Shown here piece by piece: positions 31,363-42,484 of a stretch of 64,000 nucleotides of DNA. This stretch comes from Lepidostoma basale (Eukaryota > Arthropoda > Insecta > Trichoptera > Lepidostomatidae). Position 1 is the stretch's first letter, and each line of letters begins with the position of its first letter. Under the pieces are notes generated by a model. It worked only from the letters and a program-made list of their open reading frames with translations. It searched no databases and was not told the DNA's origin. Position numbers and translations under genes: made by a program. The stretch covers positions 493,239 through 557,238 of the forward strand of contig JAHDVF020000445.1 in assembly GCA_022606425.2 (NCBI GenBank), read 5' to 3'.

Positions 31363-31680
31363 GCCCTGAGAAAGCTCGAGTACAAGCGAAACAAGTCGGT
31401 AATCAAAATAACCGTATAGTGGTGAAAAACAAAGTACAGTGTTTTTTTTTTAATTGAATGTGAATGCTTCATACGAAAATTTAAATCATTTTCGTTTACA
31501 ACACTTCATACATTTATATATTTAACAATGATGTCTTTCGCCGTGCTAACCCATTATCAAATATCATAAAGCATTTCGTATCACATTTGATAATATTATA
31601 CCTTAGCAAGGCGAAACATGTTATTTACATACAATAAAATAAAACATCTAGAAAACATTTTAACTCGTATAAATTATTAA
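31363..31680. mobile_element. PLE-hh copies, two subtypes
   Basis: 31363-31402 plus strand: CCTGAGAAAGCTCGAGTACA AGCGAAACAAGTCGG, with GCT/AGC helix II. 31530-31620: an inverted pair of the GATAATGCC subtype, ending AAGGCGAAACATG on the plus strand and AGCACGGCGAAAGACATC on the minus strand. Confidence 0.5.
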
Positions 31681-31784
31681 ATATGGAGTTATACATCTGT
31701 GTTCAAAATACAATAGAATTATTTTGGGTTGTAAAAAAAATATTGTTATAATGTTGATTCAAAAATGAAACATTTTTGAGTCAC

Positions 31785-31850
31785 GGATTGAACTGCGGTT
31801 ATCTGGAGCAGTGGTGAGCGCTAAATCCACTAGACTAAGACCCGGACTAA
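31785..31850 (-). tRNA. tRNA-like sequence, degenerate
   Basis: The minus strand has GTCTTAGTCTAGTGGATTTA (matches box A, TRGYNNARNGG) and GCAGTTCAATCCGTGAC (matches box B), 31 bases apart. GGGTC and GACTC can pair as part of an acceptor stem, but the T stem is broken. It is most likely a tRNA pseudogene or SINE head. Confidence 0.3.
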
Positions 31851-32289
31851 ACACGAAATACTTAATCATGGGAATGAGGTTAAACAAATTATGTATTAAT
31901 GCGATCGTAAAATAGCGAGAGCCTAAAATTGCCTTTGGGAAACAATGTATCGATCGCCACGATAATAATCATTCTTCCCTCACAGACATATATAATAATT
32001 ACACGTGCGAGGGTGATAGCTATGCTATCTTACAGCCCGGGTCAACTTATTGGGTAATTTAAGTCGGGATATTGTGTAAATACGCCATTACACGGAGAAT
32101 GTAGGGTCCCTCCAAAGGACACAAAGATAACAATAACGAGGACACCAATAGCGACACTTTTATTATATTCATAAACCGGACCTTCCACTGTTGCTCTAAT
32201 AATTCCTGCCTCGCTAGCAGTGGCGTTATCAAACCCTTACGATGTTTAGGGGCCCAATAAAATGCGTGATGACCTCAAATATATTATCA
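31851..32289. other. No gene recognised
   Basis: Unique-looking sequence with moderate GC; nothing recognised. Confidence 0.5.
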
Positions 32290-32955
32290 TCCTTTTCTCT
32301 GTAGTCATCTATCCACTGATGAATATTAGTTAGAAAGTTTCAATCCTGGGATTGGTTTGCAGCAATTTCTTCTATTCTTCTCTTCCATTCTTCCCTGTCT
32401 TGTGATGAAATCTGCATATGATGAGTAGCGCACGTCCACCAACAGGTCCTCCAGGTACTCTCGGCGTGGGCTTCCCCTAGAGTTTGTCCCCTCGGTAATA
32501 CCCTCCATTATGGCATGCAAGAGACTTGCATCCATCTTGCACGCCATTCCGACAAGGTCCTGAGCAGGTGCCTTCCTCCTTCGATTCCTTGAAGAACTTC
32601 CTCATTCGTGATGTGGTCTCTCCAGGACATTCCTAATAGTCTTTATAGGATCACATCTCAAAAGCCTCTAGTCTCCGCTTATCTCTTTCGGATAGGCACC
32701 ATGTCTCGCAGCCGTACATCAAGATACTCCATACTTAGGTCTTGATGAGGATTATTCTCAGTTTAAGGTCTATATTATTTGATTATTTTATTTTTGACCT
32801 TTTATTAAATGCAAGCCTAGCCTGATGTATACGGCTGTCGACTTCGCTCTTAGACCGACCGTACCATGTTATTTTGCTCCCGAGGTAGACAAACTCCTTG
32901 GTGTTCTTTAGTGGAACTCCTGACATCACTACTTTCATCTGATGTTGCGTTCGGC
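32290..32955 (-). mobile_element. RTE-F2 copy
   Basis: The minus strand parallels 28657-29280: GVPLKNTKEFVYLGSKIT-like, HQARLAFNKR-like, YGCETWCLSER-like, MACKMDASLLHAIMEGITEG, GSPRREYLEDLLVDVRYSSY, ADFITR and NCCKPIPGLK. It carries several frameshifts and a deletion relative to its sister. Confidence 0.78.
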
Positions 32956-33024
32956 CTACAACCAGCAGCTTTGTTTTGTCTATTTATATAAACCCCTTCA
33001 AATTGTTCCCATTTTTCTGTATCC

Positions 33025-33220
33025 CTTTTCTTACTCTGGTGCCGTGTCAGGTCTCTACAACGTTGTAAATCACTGTAGTGAAATCATCTCTGTACTGTGC
33101 CACTTGGAACATGTTCTTAATTCTGCTAATTCCTGTCAATTCTCTTATATATCTCAGCCAGAATAACTGCCTTCTCCAACTCTCAGGGATGTCAGGGAGT
33201 AGGTAGAAGGCAGTTGGTAG
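33025..33220 (-). mobile_element. RTE-F 3' end fragment
   Basis: Plus strand CTCTGGTGCCGTGTCAGGTC begins the usual RTE-F minus-strand end. A local GTAGAAGGCAGTTG duplication follows at 33202-33240. Confidence 0.72.
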
Positions 33221-33274
33221 AAGGAAGTTGGTAGAAGGTAATTTTGCCCGTGATTATCAGCCACGGGCAAAATT

Positions 33275-33335
33275 ACCTACAATCGATAGATTAGCTAAGC
33301 ATCACATGTCATGAGAATCAATATCTTAAATGTGG
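33275..33335 (+). repeat. SINE-T body scrap
   Basis: CAATCGATAGATTAGCTAAG, CATCACATGTCATGAGAATC matches the SINE-T body between the tRNA head and tail. Confidence 0.6.
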
Positions 33336-33344
33336 AATGCAGTA

Positions 33345-33675
33345 ATTGTGAAACTACGAGTGACCGAAAGAGCCATGTAAGGAATAAGCCTAAGAGACAG
33401 AGTCAGAAACAATACGGTGAGAGATAAAACTATGGTCACTGACATCATCCACCGAGTGGCGACTCTAAAATGGCAATGGGCAGGTCACGTATCCAAAAGC
33501 TCAGATGAAAAATGGACTAGAAGACTGCTGACTTGGAGACCGTGGACGGCAAAAAGAAGTGTAGAGCGACCGTAACTACGATGGAACGGTGCTGGATACA
33601 GTCTGCACAAGACAGAGTGACATGGAAGCGAATGGAGGAGGCTTTTGTCCAGGAGTGGACGGGAATAGGCTGAGG
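33345..33675 (+). mobile_element. RTE-D LINE C-terminus
   Basis: Across frame breaks: LRVTERAM-type, LRDRVRNNTVRDKTMVTDII, HRVATLKWQWAGHVSKSSDE, RRLLTWRPWTAKRSVERP, WIQSAQDRVTWKRMEEAFVQ, EWTGIG, then AAGAAGAAGAAG. A close relative lies at 48225-48590. Confidence 0.82.
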
Positions 33676-34309
33676 AAGAAGAAGAAGAAAAAGAAGGCAT
33701 TATCAAATGTAGCCACAGGCGATACATATCAATTTAGACATTTTCATTCGTATTAATTAAAAACACCATGTGTTAACTTTTTGATTAAATTTTTTATTAT
33801 TTTTTTTTGATGGGGGGTACTTTAGGCTGAGTTACGCCTCTGCTAGTTAGGATGATCATTACTCCGGTTGAAACTGTTTTATCCATGTAGTGGCGAAATG
33901 TCATTTGCATGTTTTGATGTCGACCCCAGTCTAATTCACCCAATAAAAGTAAAGGAGTACAAATTCAAATAATAACTCTTTTCAAAAAGCATTGTTCTAT
34001 TGTTTTGTTAAAGAAATTTTATTCGTGTCGGTCTACTTTAGTTGATAAAAATTACGTTGAAAATTCGACCATTTTGTTAAAAAAATTAAATCAGTAAATT
34101 TACATTTAAATTTTCTTTATGAATAATTCAACTCTGCATCAATTACAGTGCAAGTTTAATCAACAAAAATGTGTTAAATATAAGAAAGTAAATTTATTGA
34201 TGGTTGAGGTATTAGTTTTGTAAAACTCCATTATAAATTTATAATAGTAAACACGATTGTTTAGTGGTTTTACTTGAAAAACGATTTAAAACTCAAAATT
34301 AAATAATTA
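33676..34309. other. No gene recognised
   Basis: AT-rich; nothing recognised apart from a short GGGGGGT patch near 33813. Confidence 0.5.
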
Positions 34310-34470
34310 ATGCGAATTTTAAGAAGTTTTATTATATTTTATGTGAATGACACGTTTCGTCCTTCTAAGGCATTATCATTTGATAATGCATTAGACGGGC
34401 AACACATGTCATTCCCATAAAATATAATAAAAATTCAAGAAAACTGACGTTTTCATTCCTATTAATTAAT
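34310..34470. mobile_element. PLE-hh inverted pair, GATAATGCC subtype
   Basis: The minus motif (34349-34378) AATGCCTTAGAAGGACGAAA CGTGTC and the plus motif (34380-34410) TGATAATGCATTAGACGGGC, AACACATGTC are adjacent in opposite orientation. Outer arms AGTTTTATTATATTTTATG / CATAAAATATAATAAAA mirror each other. Confidence 0.55.
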
Positions 34471-34649
34471 TAATATTAAAAATATTTTCACGAATGTGAA
34501 CTTTATAATTAATTAAACAGAATTAATTAATAATGAATATATTAAAATAGGAAAATATAGATGAGATCGACTTAATTTTGACACCACTGCAGATCATTAA
34601 TCTCATACAATTTAGAAAAATCGCCAAACACGTAAATCTTCATATAAAA

Positions 34650-34850
34650 AAAAACGAACTATCACTCCATCTCCACGAATGAGTAGGCAGAATGAATTGA
34701 CATTTACCGTATACGCATTTATTCTGCACTCATCCTTCTTCTGCCAGTTCCATGCTTTGCTTTCATATATAGGGGTTGGAACTATAATAGAACTCCATCG
34801 TGAACTGCCTATTTGCTTTCATTGATAAGTTCTTATTTCCGATAACAGTA
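34650..34850 (-). mobile_element. RTE-A fragment with internal deletion
   Basis: The plus strand joins tail-proximal CATCTCCACGAATGAGTAGG directly to the GCATTTATTCTGCACTCATC and TTCTTCTGCCAGTTCCATGC region, skipping about 350 bp of the minus-strand coding sequence. Confidence 0.72.
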
Positions 34851-35244
34851 ATTAAATTCACTTCGCAATATGCAACATTTGAATTTATTTTAGAATTCTT
34901 CTATTTTTTTTATTGAAGCAGTTAAGTTTTTCCCGCCAATAGGGGCCGATATATATCAACAAAAAATAACAAAAACGTGTATATTCACACCTACGTCGGA
35001 TGCTGTATACTCCCAGTGGAACACAACCCACAAACTACTACACCGAAAGGTGTTTCTGAAGTAAGAAACTTTAATTTTCAGAAGTGCACACTGGCGAAAA
35101 GATTTCATTTTTCCTACCCCTGAATCAGAGATAAAGCGAACAACTAGGAATTGTATTTTTTTTTAATATAAGAAATATGAATTACCCTACTTATTACTGA
35201 AATATATAAACTATAAACTATATAAAATAAACTATAAACTATTT
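34851..35244. other. No gene recognised
   Basis: Nothing recognised. Confidence 0.5.
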
Positions 35245-35508
35245 AATCCAATCTTCATAGATGGCGCTAGTGTGTAGATTTAACTAAAAAAATGTGAAGT
35301 GTGGTGTTACTTTGTAGCTTATATACAACTTCCAAAAATTGTCAGACATGTAGGTCGTAAGAAGGGTGGAATGGGGAATGTTATATTACATAAAGCTTGC
35401 GCTTAACCCAACCAATGCCAGGTCATAAGTCCTGTAAACACCTCGACCACTATTCTGTTTCCAATTTGCATCTTCGTCTCTATTGAGATACAATTAATCC
35501 TTGAAATG
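35245..35508. repeat. Interspersed repeat Q, copy 1
   Basis: A roughly 265-bp unit shared with 49288-49562: TAGATGGCGCTAGTGTG, ATATACAACTTCCAAAAATT, GTCGTAA-AAGG, CCCAACCAATG, AGGTCATAAGTCCTGTAA and CATCTTCGTCTCTATTGAGA. Non-coding; class and orientation unknown. Confidence 0.75.
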
Positions 35509-35589
35509 ATAACCCGCATTGGGTAAAATCCAGTATTCATCTACAAGTATTTGCATACATTCAAAATATTGTATAAACTATTTATTTCA

Positions 35590-35770
35590 TAAATAACAGC
35601 AATATTTTCTAGAAGTTTTATTATGTTTTTTGCATGTGACATGTTTCACCTGTCTACGGCATTATCAAATGCATTCCACATGCACACAAGCGAAACATGC
35701 TATTTACATTAAAAATATAACAAAACTTCTAGAAAACAGAAGTTTTCATTCTTGTAAATAATTTATATGG
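35590..35770. mobile_element. PLE-hh inverted pair, GATAATGCC subtype
   Basis: The minus motif at 35637-35669 has GATAATGCCGTAGACAGGTG AAACATGTCAC. The decayed plus motif ACAAGCGAAACATGC follows at 35684. Outer arms carry CTAGAAGTTTTATTATGTTT and AACAAAACTTCTAG. Confidence 0.55.
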
Positions 35771-35824
35771 AGTTTTACATCATTTTTCAAGAAAAAATAC
35801 ATATTTATTTTATCTTAATCATTT

Positions 35825-36200
35825 ACTCGTATATGAAGCAAGGGCAGACACATTAAGGACCAAACAAGTTTTGAGGACTTCCGAAATGAAGACACTGAGG
35901 ACGATAGCAGGCAAGACACTGAGAGATCGCTTGAGGAACACCAGAATAATAGAGATATGTGAGGTTGAGGATATTATAAGATGGAGCAGACAGCGAAAAA
36001 GAGACTGGTACGAGCATGTTCAAAGAATGAACACCACCAGACTTCCCTATATTGCATTGCATAATCAGCCTCTGGGGACTCGTCCTCGTGGAAGACCTCT
36101 TTTAAGATGGAAAGACAGCTAGGAATCTACCTCACAGGAGGAGCAACACTCTGGAGAACAGACCACATAGGTCTACAACAAGGAAGAAGAAGAAGAAAAA
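35825..36200 (+). mobile_element. RTE-C 3' fragment
   Basis: Encodes ADTLRTKQVLRTSEMKTLRT, IAGKTLRDRLRNTRIIEICE, VEDIIRWSRQRKRDWYEHV, then GTRPRGRPLLRWKDS, a stop, ESTSQEEQHSGEQT, and an AAGAAGAAGAAG end. The best local reference for RTE-C. 5'-truncated. Confidence 0.88.
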
Positions 36201-36234
36201 GAAGATTTATATGAAACATACTGACGATATCTTC

Positions 36235-36990
36235 AACCTTGCAGATTTCGCGTATAGTCGAGTTCTTCATCGTATCTCGAAGAGTCTCTTTTCAACGTCG
36301 GCATCTCTGCCACCCGCACTTTAGCCTTCGTTTTGTGGTATCCGCTCTGGTCTTAATGCCGTACGTCATTATATTGTAGGCCTAAAGTATTATAGGTTTT
36401 GTACATTTTTACCTTACTCTCAGTTCGTATAAATGTATTCTTCAATATGATTTTCTTAAGACAACCTGATACCGTCGAAGCTTTGTTGACTTGTCCCATT
36501 AATTTGCTGATAAGGTCATTTTGACTGGGCAGATCCACTCCCAGATATTATATTTAAATTTCGTAACCTGTTCCAGCATTCTGTCATTTATAAATAACCT
36601 GCATCCTATGGGTTCTTTTAAAAATGTAATGTTTTTTGTTTTCTCAACTGAGATCATCATATTGAATTGGCAGCCGATGTCTGGAATTCATTTAAGCAAT
36701 TGAATCGCAAGTAATACACTTAACGTATTGAGAATTGACAGAGAAAACCGCAAAAAGAAAATCTGTACCCAAAATGATTTTTCACATCATAATCTTCATC
36801 AGAATATTTAAAATTTTCTACAGAAGCACTGACTCCTTTATAATCATAATGATATTGAAAAGAAATGGACACAAACAGTCTCCTTGTCTTATTTGTTATG
36901 TTAATTCTTCGAATGTCATCGGACCATCGTAGGGGAGATCTCCCTCTGTTTCTTTTGTCTTCGCGGGGCCTACACTCCACCACCCTTCTG
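36235..36990 (-). mobile_element. RTE-C RT-domain fragment, joined to RTE-D scrap
   Basis: The minus strand gives, from upstream, VECRPREDKRNRGRSPLRWS (RTE-D type, 36900-36985), then an RT region: RLFVSISFQYH-like, VEKTKNITFLKEPIGCRLFI, DRMLEQVTKFKY, LISKLMGQVNKASTVSGCLK and RTESKVKMYKT. The latter is the RT thumb region upstream of the usual RTE-C end. The two pieces are chimeric. Confidence 0.72.
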
Positions 36991-37011
36991 GTCCATCTAT
37001 AATTTATTGAC

Positions 37012-37560
37012 TAACTAACCATCATGCCATTTCCCCGGAGGGGTAGGCAGAGAGGAAAGATCGCCACAATACTCTGTCCTGGCATACCTCTCGGGATTCC
37101 TCTACATTCATACATCGTACCATGAACGCACGTCGATTATTCCGACTTTGAATGTGACCGCCTTTTAGTAATTGATTAATTTGGTAATGCCATGTTTTCC
37201 TCGGACGTCCTCGGCTTCTTTTTTCACTCACGCTGCTTGTGTACAACTTTATAACCATTCTACTCTCATCCATTCGTTTCATATGTCCAAACCATCTCAG
37301 GGATCAATTTTATCCATGATACAGTTATATCTGCCCTACATTTCTTTCTTATTTCATCGTTCGGTATTCTATTATACAACGTTTTCCCGCACATTCTTCT
37401 TAGTGATCTCATTTCTACGGCGTTTTTCCTGCTTTCATCCTTCTTATGCCAGCTCCAAGCTTCACTTCCATACATGAGGGTTGGCACTAGAACTCCATTG
37501 TGTTCTGCCATCTTTGCTTCTGTGAATATATTTCTATTTGCAGTAATAACTTTGAGTGCG
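37012..37560 (-). mobile_element. RTE-A3 3' copy
   Basis: Minus strand in order: VITANRNIFTEAKMAEHNGV, LVPTLMYGSEAWSWHKKDES, LRRMCGKTLYNRIPNDEIRK, a frameshift in the SLRWFGHMKRM zone, MVIKLYTSSVSEKRSRGRPR, LLKGGHIQSRNNRR, CMNVEESREVCQDRV, FLSAYPSGEMA and a GTTA tail. A 5' extension shows that A3 and A1 share domain order. Confidence 0.87.
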
Positions 37561-37984
37561 AGTAAAATTTATTATTTGTCTAAAAATATCAACATCACAA
37601 ATTTTTTTTTTATGAAAACGTCCAGCAGTAAACAATATATTATAATCCATAAATTATAAAACAAGTGGCAGATAGATATTATACAACGACTTGTAAACTT
37701 TTCCACCCCGTATTCAGTACGTGACGTAGGATACGCCCTGCAACAACCCTTAGAATTTTCAAAGTCCCCCTAGCCGCGTACGCATTTAATTGTGAAGCAA
37801 CTTTTAATTTTTCACCTAGAATATAAATTAAGCGGTGAGCCCCACACGCGGGCATGGCGCGCATTACTGTTGCGTATGATTCCAGAGGAATCCCAACGAA
37901 CGTGCCCTATTTATTACAAACTTTGTCGCGGCACGCACTTGGCTTTACATTATATTATATTAAACCCGCGTTGTTTTATAGGCG
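37561..37984. other. No gene recognised
   Basis: Moderately GC-rich around 37700-37960; the open frames there have no recognisable family. Confidence 0.45.
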
Positions 37985-38500
37985 ACGCTTCTTCTTCTTC
38001 TTCGTCAGCCCTTATCGGTCCACTGCTGGACACAGGCCTCCTCTCTTCCCTTCCACTCGTCTCTATCTCCTGCCAGCCGTAGCCACATTTTCCCCCCCAC
38101 GGCAGCAATGTCGTCGGCCCACCTTTTTTGCCGACGTTTGCCGACGTTTCTCCTATTCTCCCATGGTCTCCACCTTATTATTTTCTGGGTGCCTCTATCC
38201 TCACTCTGTCTCGCCACATGACCCGCCCATTGCTACTTCAGTCTCGCAAGTCGTTCCATGATGTCCGTTTTTTTTGTTCGGCGTCTAATCTCCTCATTTC
38301 TGATTCTATCTCGGAGACTGACGCCGGGCATATGTCTTTCCATGGAACGCTGCGTGACTCTCAATCTTTCAACATTTCTCTTGGTGAGGGTCACAGTTTC
38401 CATCCCATTTGGCAAGCGTTTGGCAAACTCCCATCCCATCCCATTTGGCAAACTCACCAACCCGTTTGGCAAGCGTGGTGTTTAAATGCCAAAAACCTTC
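37985..38500 (-). mobile_element. RTE-D LINE C-terminus
   Basis: Minus strand: LPNGMETVTLTKRNVERLRV, TQRSMERHMPGVSLRDRIRN, EEIRRRTKKTDIMERLARLK, then after a frameshift GHMARQSEDRGTQKII, RWRPWENRRNVGKRRQKRWA, DDIAAVGG and EACVQQWTDKG. The FAKRLPNG segment shows a small tandem duplication of TTGGCAAAC(T/G)C. Confidence 0.83.
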
Positions 38501-38591
38501 AAAACCAAAATGCACTCGATTAGTCGACGCTACACCTTAGTATTATAGAAAAGCAATGCATTGGCAAAGCATTTTTCTTTTTGTGTACAAC

Positions 38592-38935
38592 ATCAAATCA
38601 AATCAGTTTATTTTCTCAAAAGATATTACAAACAACAATTATACAATAGTTTAAAGCATCTATTGAGAACAGGTCAAACATAAAAAAATATATAATACCA
38701 GGAACGTATGAGAGATGGTTCGAGATTAGTAATACAAGATGTTCTCCAAAGCCAAGAGTATTTGTATTCTGAACGTACTTTCACGAATATGAAAGACGTC
38801 GATCTCCGAAGCGATCATGTTCAGCAGTTTGATTGCTCACCACCAACATCACCAGAGGCAGGTTGGTTTTGCATGCTGGGAGATAAAACAGTCTGTGCTG
38901 ACGCTGTCGAAGATAACCATCTGGAACATAAACAT
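38592..38935 (-). mobile_element. LINE-B 3' fragment
   Basis: Starts at the reversed GATTT tail (plus CAAATCAAATCAGTTTATTT), passes the 3' UTR (ACCTGTTCTCAATAGATGC in sense) and the VSSEIDVF-type segment, and ends in GYLRQRQHRLFYLPA. It adjoins a PLE-hh copy at 38936. Confidence 0.83.
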
Positions 38936-39065
38936 GTGTAACACCGTGTGATTTCTCCTTATTTCTCGGCATTACCACCACCGCATTACCCTGAAGATGG
39001 AGACTGCAACGATCTCCGAAACGTCGGTCGAGAAGGAGAAATCACAGGGTGTTACCGAAAATCAC
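38936..39065 (+). ncRNA. Hammerhead-ribozyme-like PLE copy
   Basis: Core CTGAAGA (38991-38997), one extra T, helix II GGAGA (38999-39003) with TCTCC (39013-39017) closing a nine-base loop, GAAA (39018-39021), helix III C/G closing a GTCG loop, then GGTC with predicted cleavage after 39029. TAACACCGTGTGATTTCTCC at 38939 is mirrored by GGAGAAATCACAGGGTGTTA at 39034-39053, giving a long outer stem that places the motif at the tip of a foldback. Confidence 0.6.
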
Positions 39066-39634
39066 AGAAAACATATTGATTTGATTTTATTCATTTCTAC
39101 ACATAAAGCTCGGTACAAGAACGCCATGGTGCACTGCATATTTTTTTGATGTTTTAATAATCCAATATGCGAACAAAACAGTTCAAATAACGAATGTATT
39201 TGTTTAATAACGCCGCAGCACGTAATATATCACTTTCAAACGACGTTGATCGAATCTTTAATTTAGAAAAGCCACATCAAACCGCTGAAATCTCATTACC
39301 CGAGAACACTCCGAATACGTACGAATTACATATTTATGCTAGCAACCCGCTTCTCGTTATGTTCTCCTGGTAGCGAGACTACAATCTTTATGCCTCGCTG
39401 CGAGTGGTAAAATCACACATAATCAATCATGAACTACGAGGTGTGGTCTATATGCTCGTGAAAAAACGCAATAAAGTACCTGATAACATTTTAAAAAATG
39501 TTATACATTTAACACTCGTATTTTTTTTATATGTTGTGTAGGAATAAACACAAAATAAAAATTTACGAATATTTATATTAACATAATTACATTTAGTATT
39601 ACAAACAAACACTTTATTTAATTTAGCACAGATA
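39066..39634. other. No gene; tiny RTE-A scrap at 39115-39145
   Basis: TACAAGAACGCCATGGTGCA is a minus-strand RTE-A2 remnant (the MAVHNGVLLPTL region). The rest is unrecognised. Confidence 0.5.
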
Positions 39635-40215
39635 TGTTACGGTTCAGATCGGAGATCAGACATTACGGTGATCTTGTCAGTGAAACAATAAGACAAGTCA
39701 ACAAGGCTTCGGCGGTATCAGGTTGTCTCAAGGATATAATATGGAAAAACGAGTAAATGAGAACTGACAGTAAGGTCACAATATATAAAACCTGCGTAAG
39801 GCCTATACTGACATATATCATTGAGACCAGAGCGGAAGAGAACAAGAACAAGAACAAGAACCAAGGCTAAGGTACGGGTGGCAGAGATGAGGACGCTGAG
39901 GATGATAGCAGGAAAGACTATTCGCGATAGGATGAGGAATACGGCCATCCGCGAGATCTGCAAGGTGGAGAATGTCGTGAGATGGGACAGACAACGCAGA
40001 AGATACTGGAATGCGCACGTATAGAGGATGGATCCCACCAGAATCCCACACGCTGTGGCGCATCAGATTCCTGCCGGCTGCCGTCCCCCCGGAAGACCGC
40101 CGAAGAGATGGAGAGATAGCTGGGAGTCAACCTCCCAAGAGAGACCAGCCTGATTTCAGTAACAGACCAAAGGTCTATAAGAGGTTCCGGAAAATAACAG
40201 GACACAATCCTAAAT
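39635..40215 (+). mobile_element. RTE-C copy with thumb region
   Basis: Plus strand: VSETIRQVNKASAVSGCLKD, IIWKNE, MRTDSKVTIYKTCVRPILTY, a K-N-K-N low-complexity insertion (AAGAACAAGAACAAG), then MRTLRMIAGKTIRDRMRNTA, IREICKVENVVRWDRQRRRY, PPGRPPKRWRDSWEST and an AAGAAGGAGAAGA end. Several frameshifts. It links the RT thumb to the GRPPKRW end in one copy. Confidence 0.84.
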
Positions 40216-40914
40216 AAAGCAGAAGAAGGAGAAGATGTTATATTATAACCGAAACATGTATGCGTTAAGTGAAATAAAATGTGGAAATACTTAGTGTAAT
40301 TATATTCATTCGAATATATGTATCTACAACTCAAAGTGAAGGCGAATATATTGCAGAGAGAAATTTACGAATACTTTGATTAACTGCAACATTTTTTTAA
40401 TATGCTACATTCCGTAGTAACGATTTAACACTGTGTATGAACTCTAAACATCAATATGTTTATCGTAATAATTAAGTACAGTCAAACCTCGATATAACGG
40501 ACTAATGGGGGGAAGGGGTGTGCGTTATATGAAAATAGATTTAGAATAAATCAAAACACTTTTTTTAAGATGTACAGTGTACACTGTATTTAGATATACA
40601 TAAACGATACAAAACACAAACCAAATTACATTTATTGTCTTACACTCGTCGTAAAGTGACGTTGCTGATATCGACGCGTTTGCTTTGGAAATCCTGCTTT
40701 GAAAAAGGAATCAAGTTTTGTTTGCACTTTTGAAGTTTGCTGTTTTTTTACAATCAACTCTCTAAAATTACAAAAATGCGTATAATATAGTTGAACTCGT
40801 TATCTGTCGAAGAGTCAATAAATGTTATTAGATCGTCGAGATGTGATCTAACATTGTGAGGTTCCATTCTGGGGAAAGAACATTGTGGGGCTCCATTATT
40901 TTTGCCTGCCTATA
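40216..40914. other. No gene recognised
   Basis: AACCGAAACATG at 40249 resembles half a PLE-hh motif. Otherwise no gene or repeat recognised. Confidence 0.45.
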
Positions 40915-41505
40915 TAGAAAATTAACTAACTAACCATCACACTGTCTCCCCGAAAGAGGAGGCAGAAAGAATTGACTGCCACACATTTCGCCCCCGCGGG
41001 AGACGCGGAGTGATGGGTTGCGAACCTCATCGCCGCCAATAAACATTTCCCGCGCTAGATCGTCCTACGTCTACAAAATGAATCTAAAACAAACAATTTA
41101 AAATACAATGATATAAAATAAAATAAAATAATATAAAATATTATAACAAATAATGTTCTTTTAGATCAGGGATGGCGAACCTTTTTCGTAAGTGGGTCAA
41201 ATTTATAAATAAAAAAACACTGGCTAGGGTTTTCATAGAAATGAAAAATAGTGACACATTTTTATTTAGTAAGAAGTCGATGGCGATCTATTTTTTATTT
41301 TAGATCATCAGCGACTTCCGTTCAGTAGAATTCAGCAGCGATCAATTCGATTTTCCGGTCTTCTGACCGCAAGTCACTGATGAGCTTAAAAAAAGGACGC
41401 TGACGGAAAATATCCCGCGTATAATTCCTCCCGCGGGTCCATCGTTTGCCATCCCTGTTTTAGATGGTGCACGTGTTCTCAACTGGACGATCCGGACCGT
41501 TTTTT
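40915..41505 (-). repeat. SINE-H copy, split by a hAT MITE
   Basis: Minus-strand element: plus-strand tail AACTAACTAACCATCACACT, GC-rich CGCCCCCGCGGGAGACGC, AAACATTTCCCGCGCTAGAT, AT-rich TAAAATAATATAAAATA, then after the MITE GATGGTGCACGTGTTCTCAA and ACGATCCGGACC, the 5' end. A segment between TGCCACAC and TTTCGCCC is deleted. Confidence 0.8.
41167..41457. mobile_element. hAT-type MITE with 8-bp TSD
   Basis: 291 bp with terminal inverted repeats CAGGGATGGCGAAC and GTTTGCCATCCCTG (one mismatch) and the flanking duplication TTTTAGAT at 41159-41166 and 41458-41465. An 8-bp TSD with CAGGG ends is diagnostic of hAT. It has no transposase. An internal symmetrical region (ATCATCAGCGACTTCC, AAGTCACTGATGAG) is present. 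It inserted into SINE-H. Confidence 0.9.
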
Positions 41506-41934
41506 TTTTTCAATTAAATGTATTCGTAATTGGGCACTTAAAATAATCCAACACCAGCAAGAACTTAAAAATATTATTAAATAAATTATTCAAATTGTTA
41601 TGTATTTTTTAAATAGCCTTTTAGTTACCATTTATTCCGTGAATATATAGACCTTTCCTTGTATCAAAGCAGCTTTTGCAGTGCAGCTGACAACCAATCA
41701 TTTGAATTTATTACCCCAGCGATACCTCAATCTCTGTATGGCGCCCTGGTATGCCCGATCGTGAGAAAAACAATGTGTGTGATTGATATCCAGTGGTGGC
41801 AAAGTAATTGAATATGTCAAAATAACGACGAATCAAACGAATTTCATATACTCTGATATATTTATCCAATTTTATCCATTCTTATTCAATTCGAGTTCGG
41901 TATTTTTTGTTTTGGGTATCATAGTATCAAAAAT
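41506..41934. other. No gene recognised
   Basis: AT-rich; nothing recognised. Confidence 0.5.
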
Positions 41935-42465
41935 TTTAGTATCAAAGCTAGAATGGCAGTGCACAATGGTGTTCTTCTACCGACCCTTATGTATGGAAGC
42001 GAAGCATGGAACTGGCAAAACAAGGATGAAAGTAGAATAAATGCAGTAGAAATGAGATCTCCAAGACGAATGTGTAGATACTCTGTGTATGATAGAGTGT
42101 CGAATGAAAATATAAGAAGTGAATGCGGTGCGAATGATGGTGTTATGAACAAAATAATGAAAGGATCATTTAAATGGTTTGGACATATGGAAAGAATGAA
42201 TGAAGAAAGAATGGTAAAAAAATTATGTGTTAACGATGTAAATGGAACCAGAAGTAGAGGAAGACCGAGGAAAACGTGGCACGATCAAATAAATCAAATA
42301 TTGAATGTCGGCCATGTGAGGAGTCAGAGAAATCTACGCGTGTGCATGACACGATGTATGAATGTTGAGGAAACGAGAGAAATATGTCAGGAAAGAAAAG
42401 TGTGGCAGTCCATTCTTTCTGCCTACCCCTTCGGGGAGACGGCGTGATGGTTAGTTAGTTAGTTT
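41935..42465 (+). mobile_element. RTE-A2 copy with 164-codon open frame
   Basis: From MAVHNGVLLPTLMYGSEAWN through NKDESRINAVEM, RYSVYDRVSNENIRSECG, SFKWFGHMERMNEERMVKKL, GTRSRGRPRKTWHDQINQIL, CMNVEETREICQERKVW and ILSAYPFGETA (stop at 42445), then a GTTA tail. It is the reference A2 copy; truncated at its 5' end beside ATTTTAGTATCAAAGCTAG. Confidence 0.9.
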
Positions 42466-42484
42466 AAAATTTTTACTTTATAAT

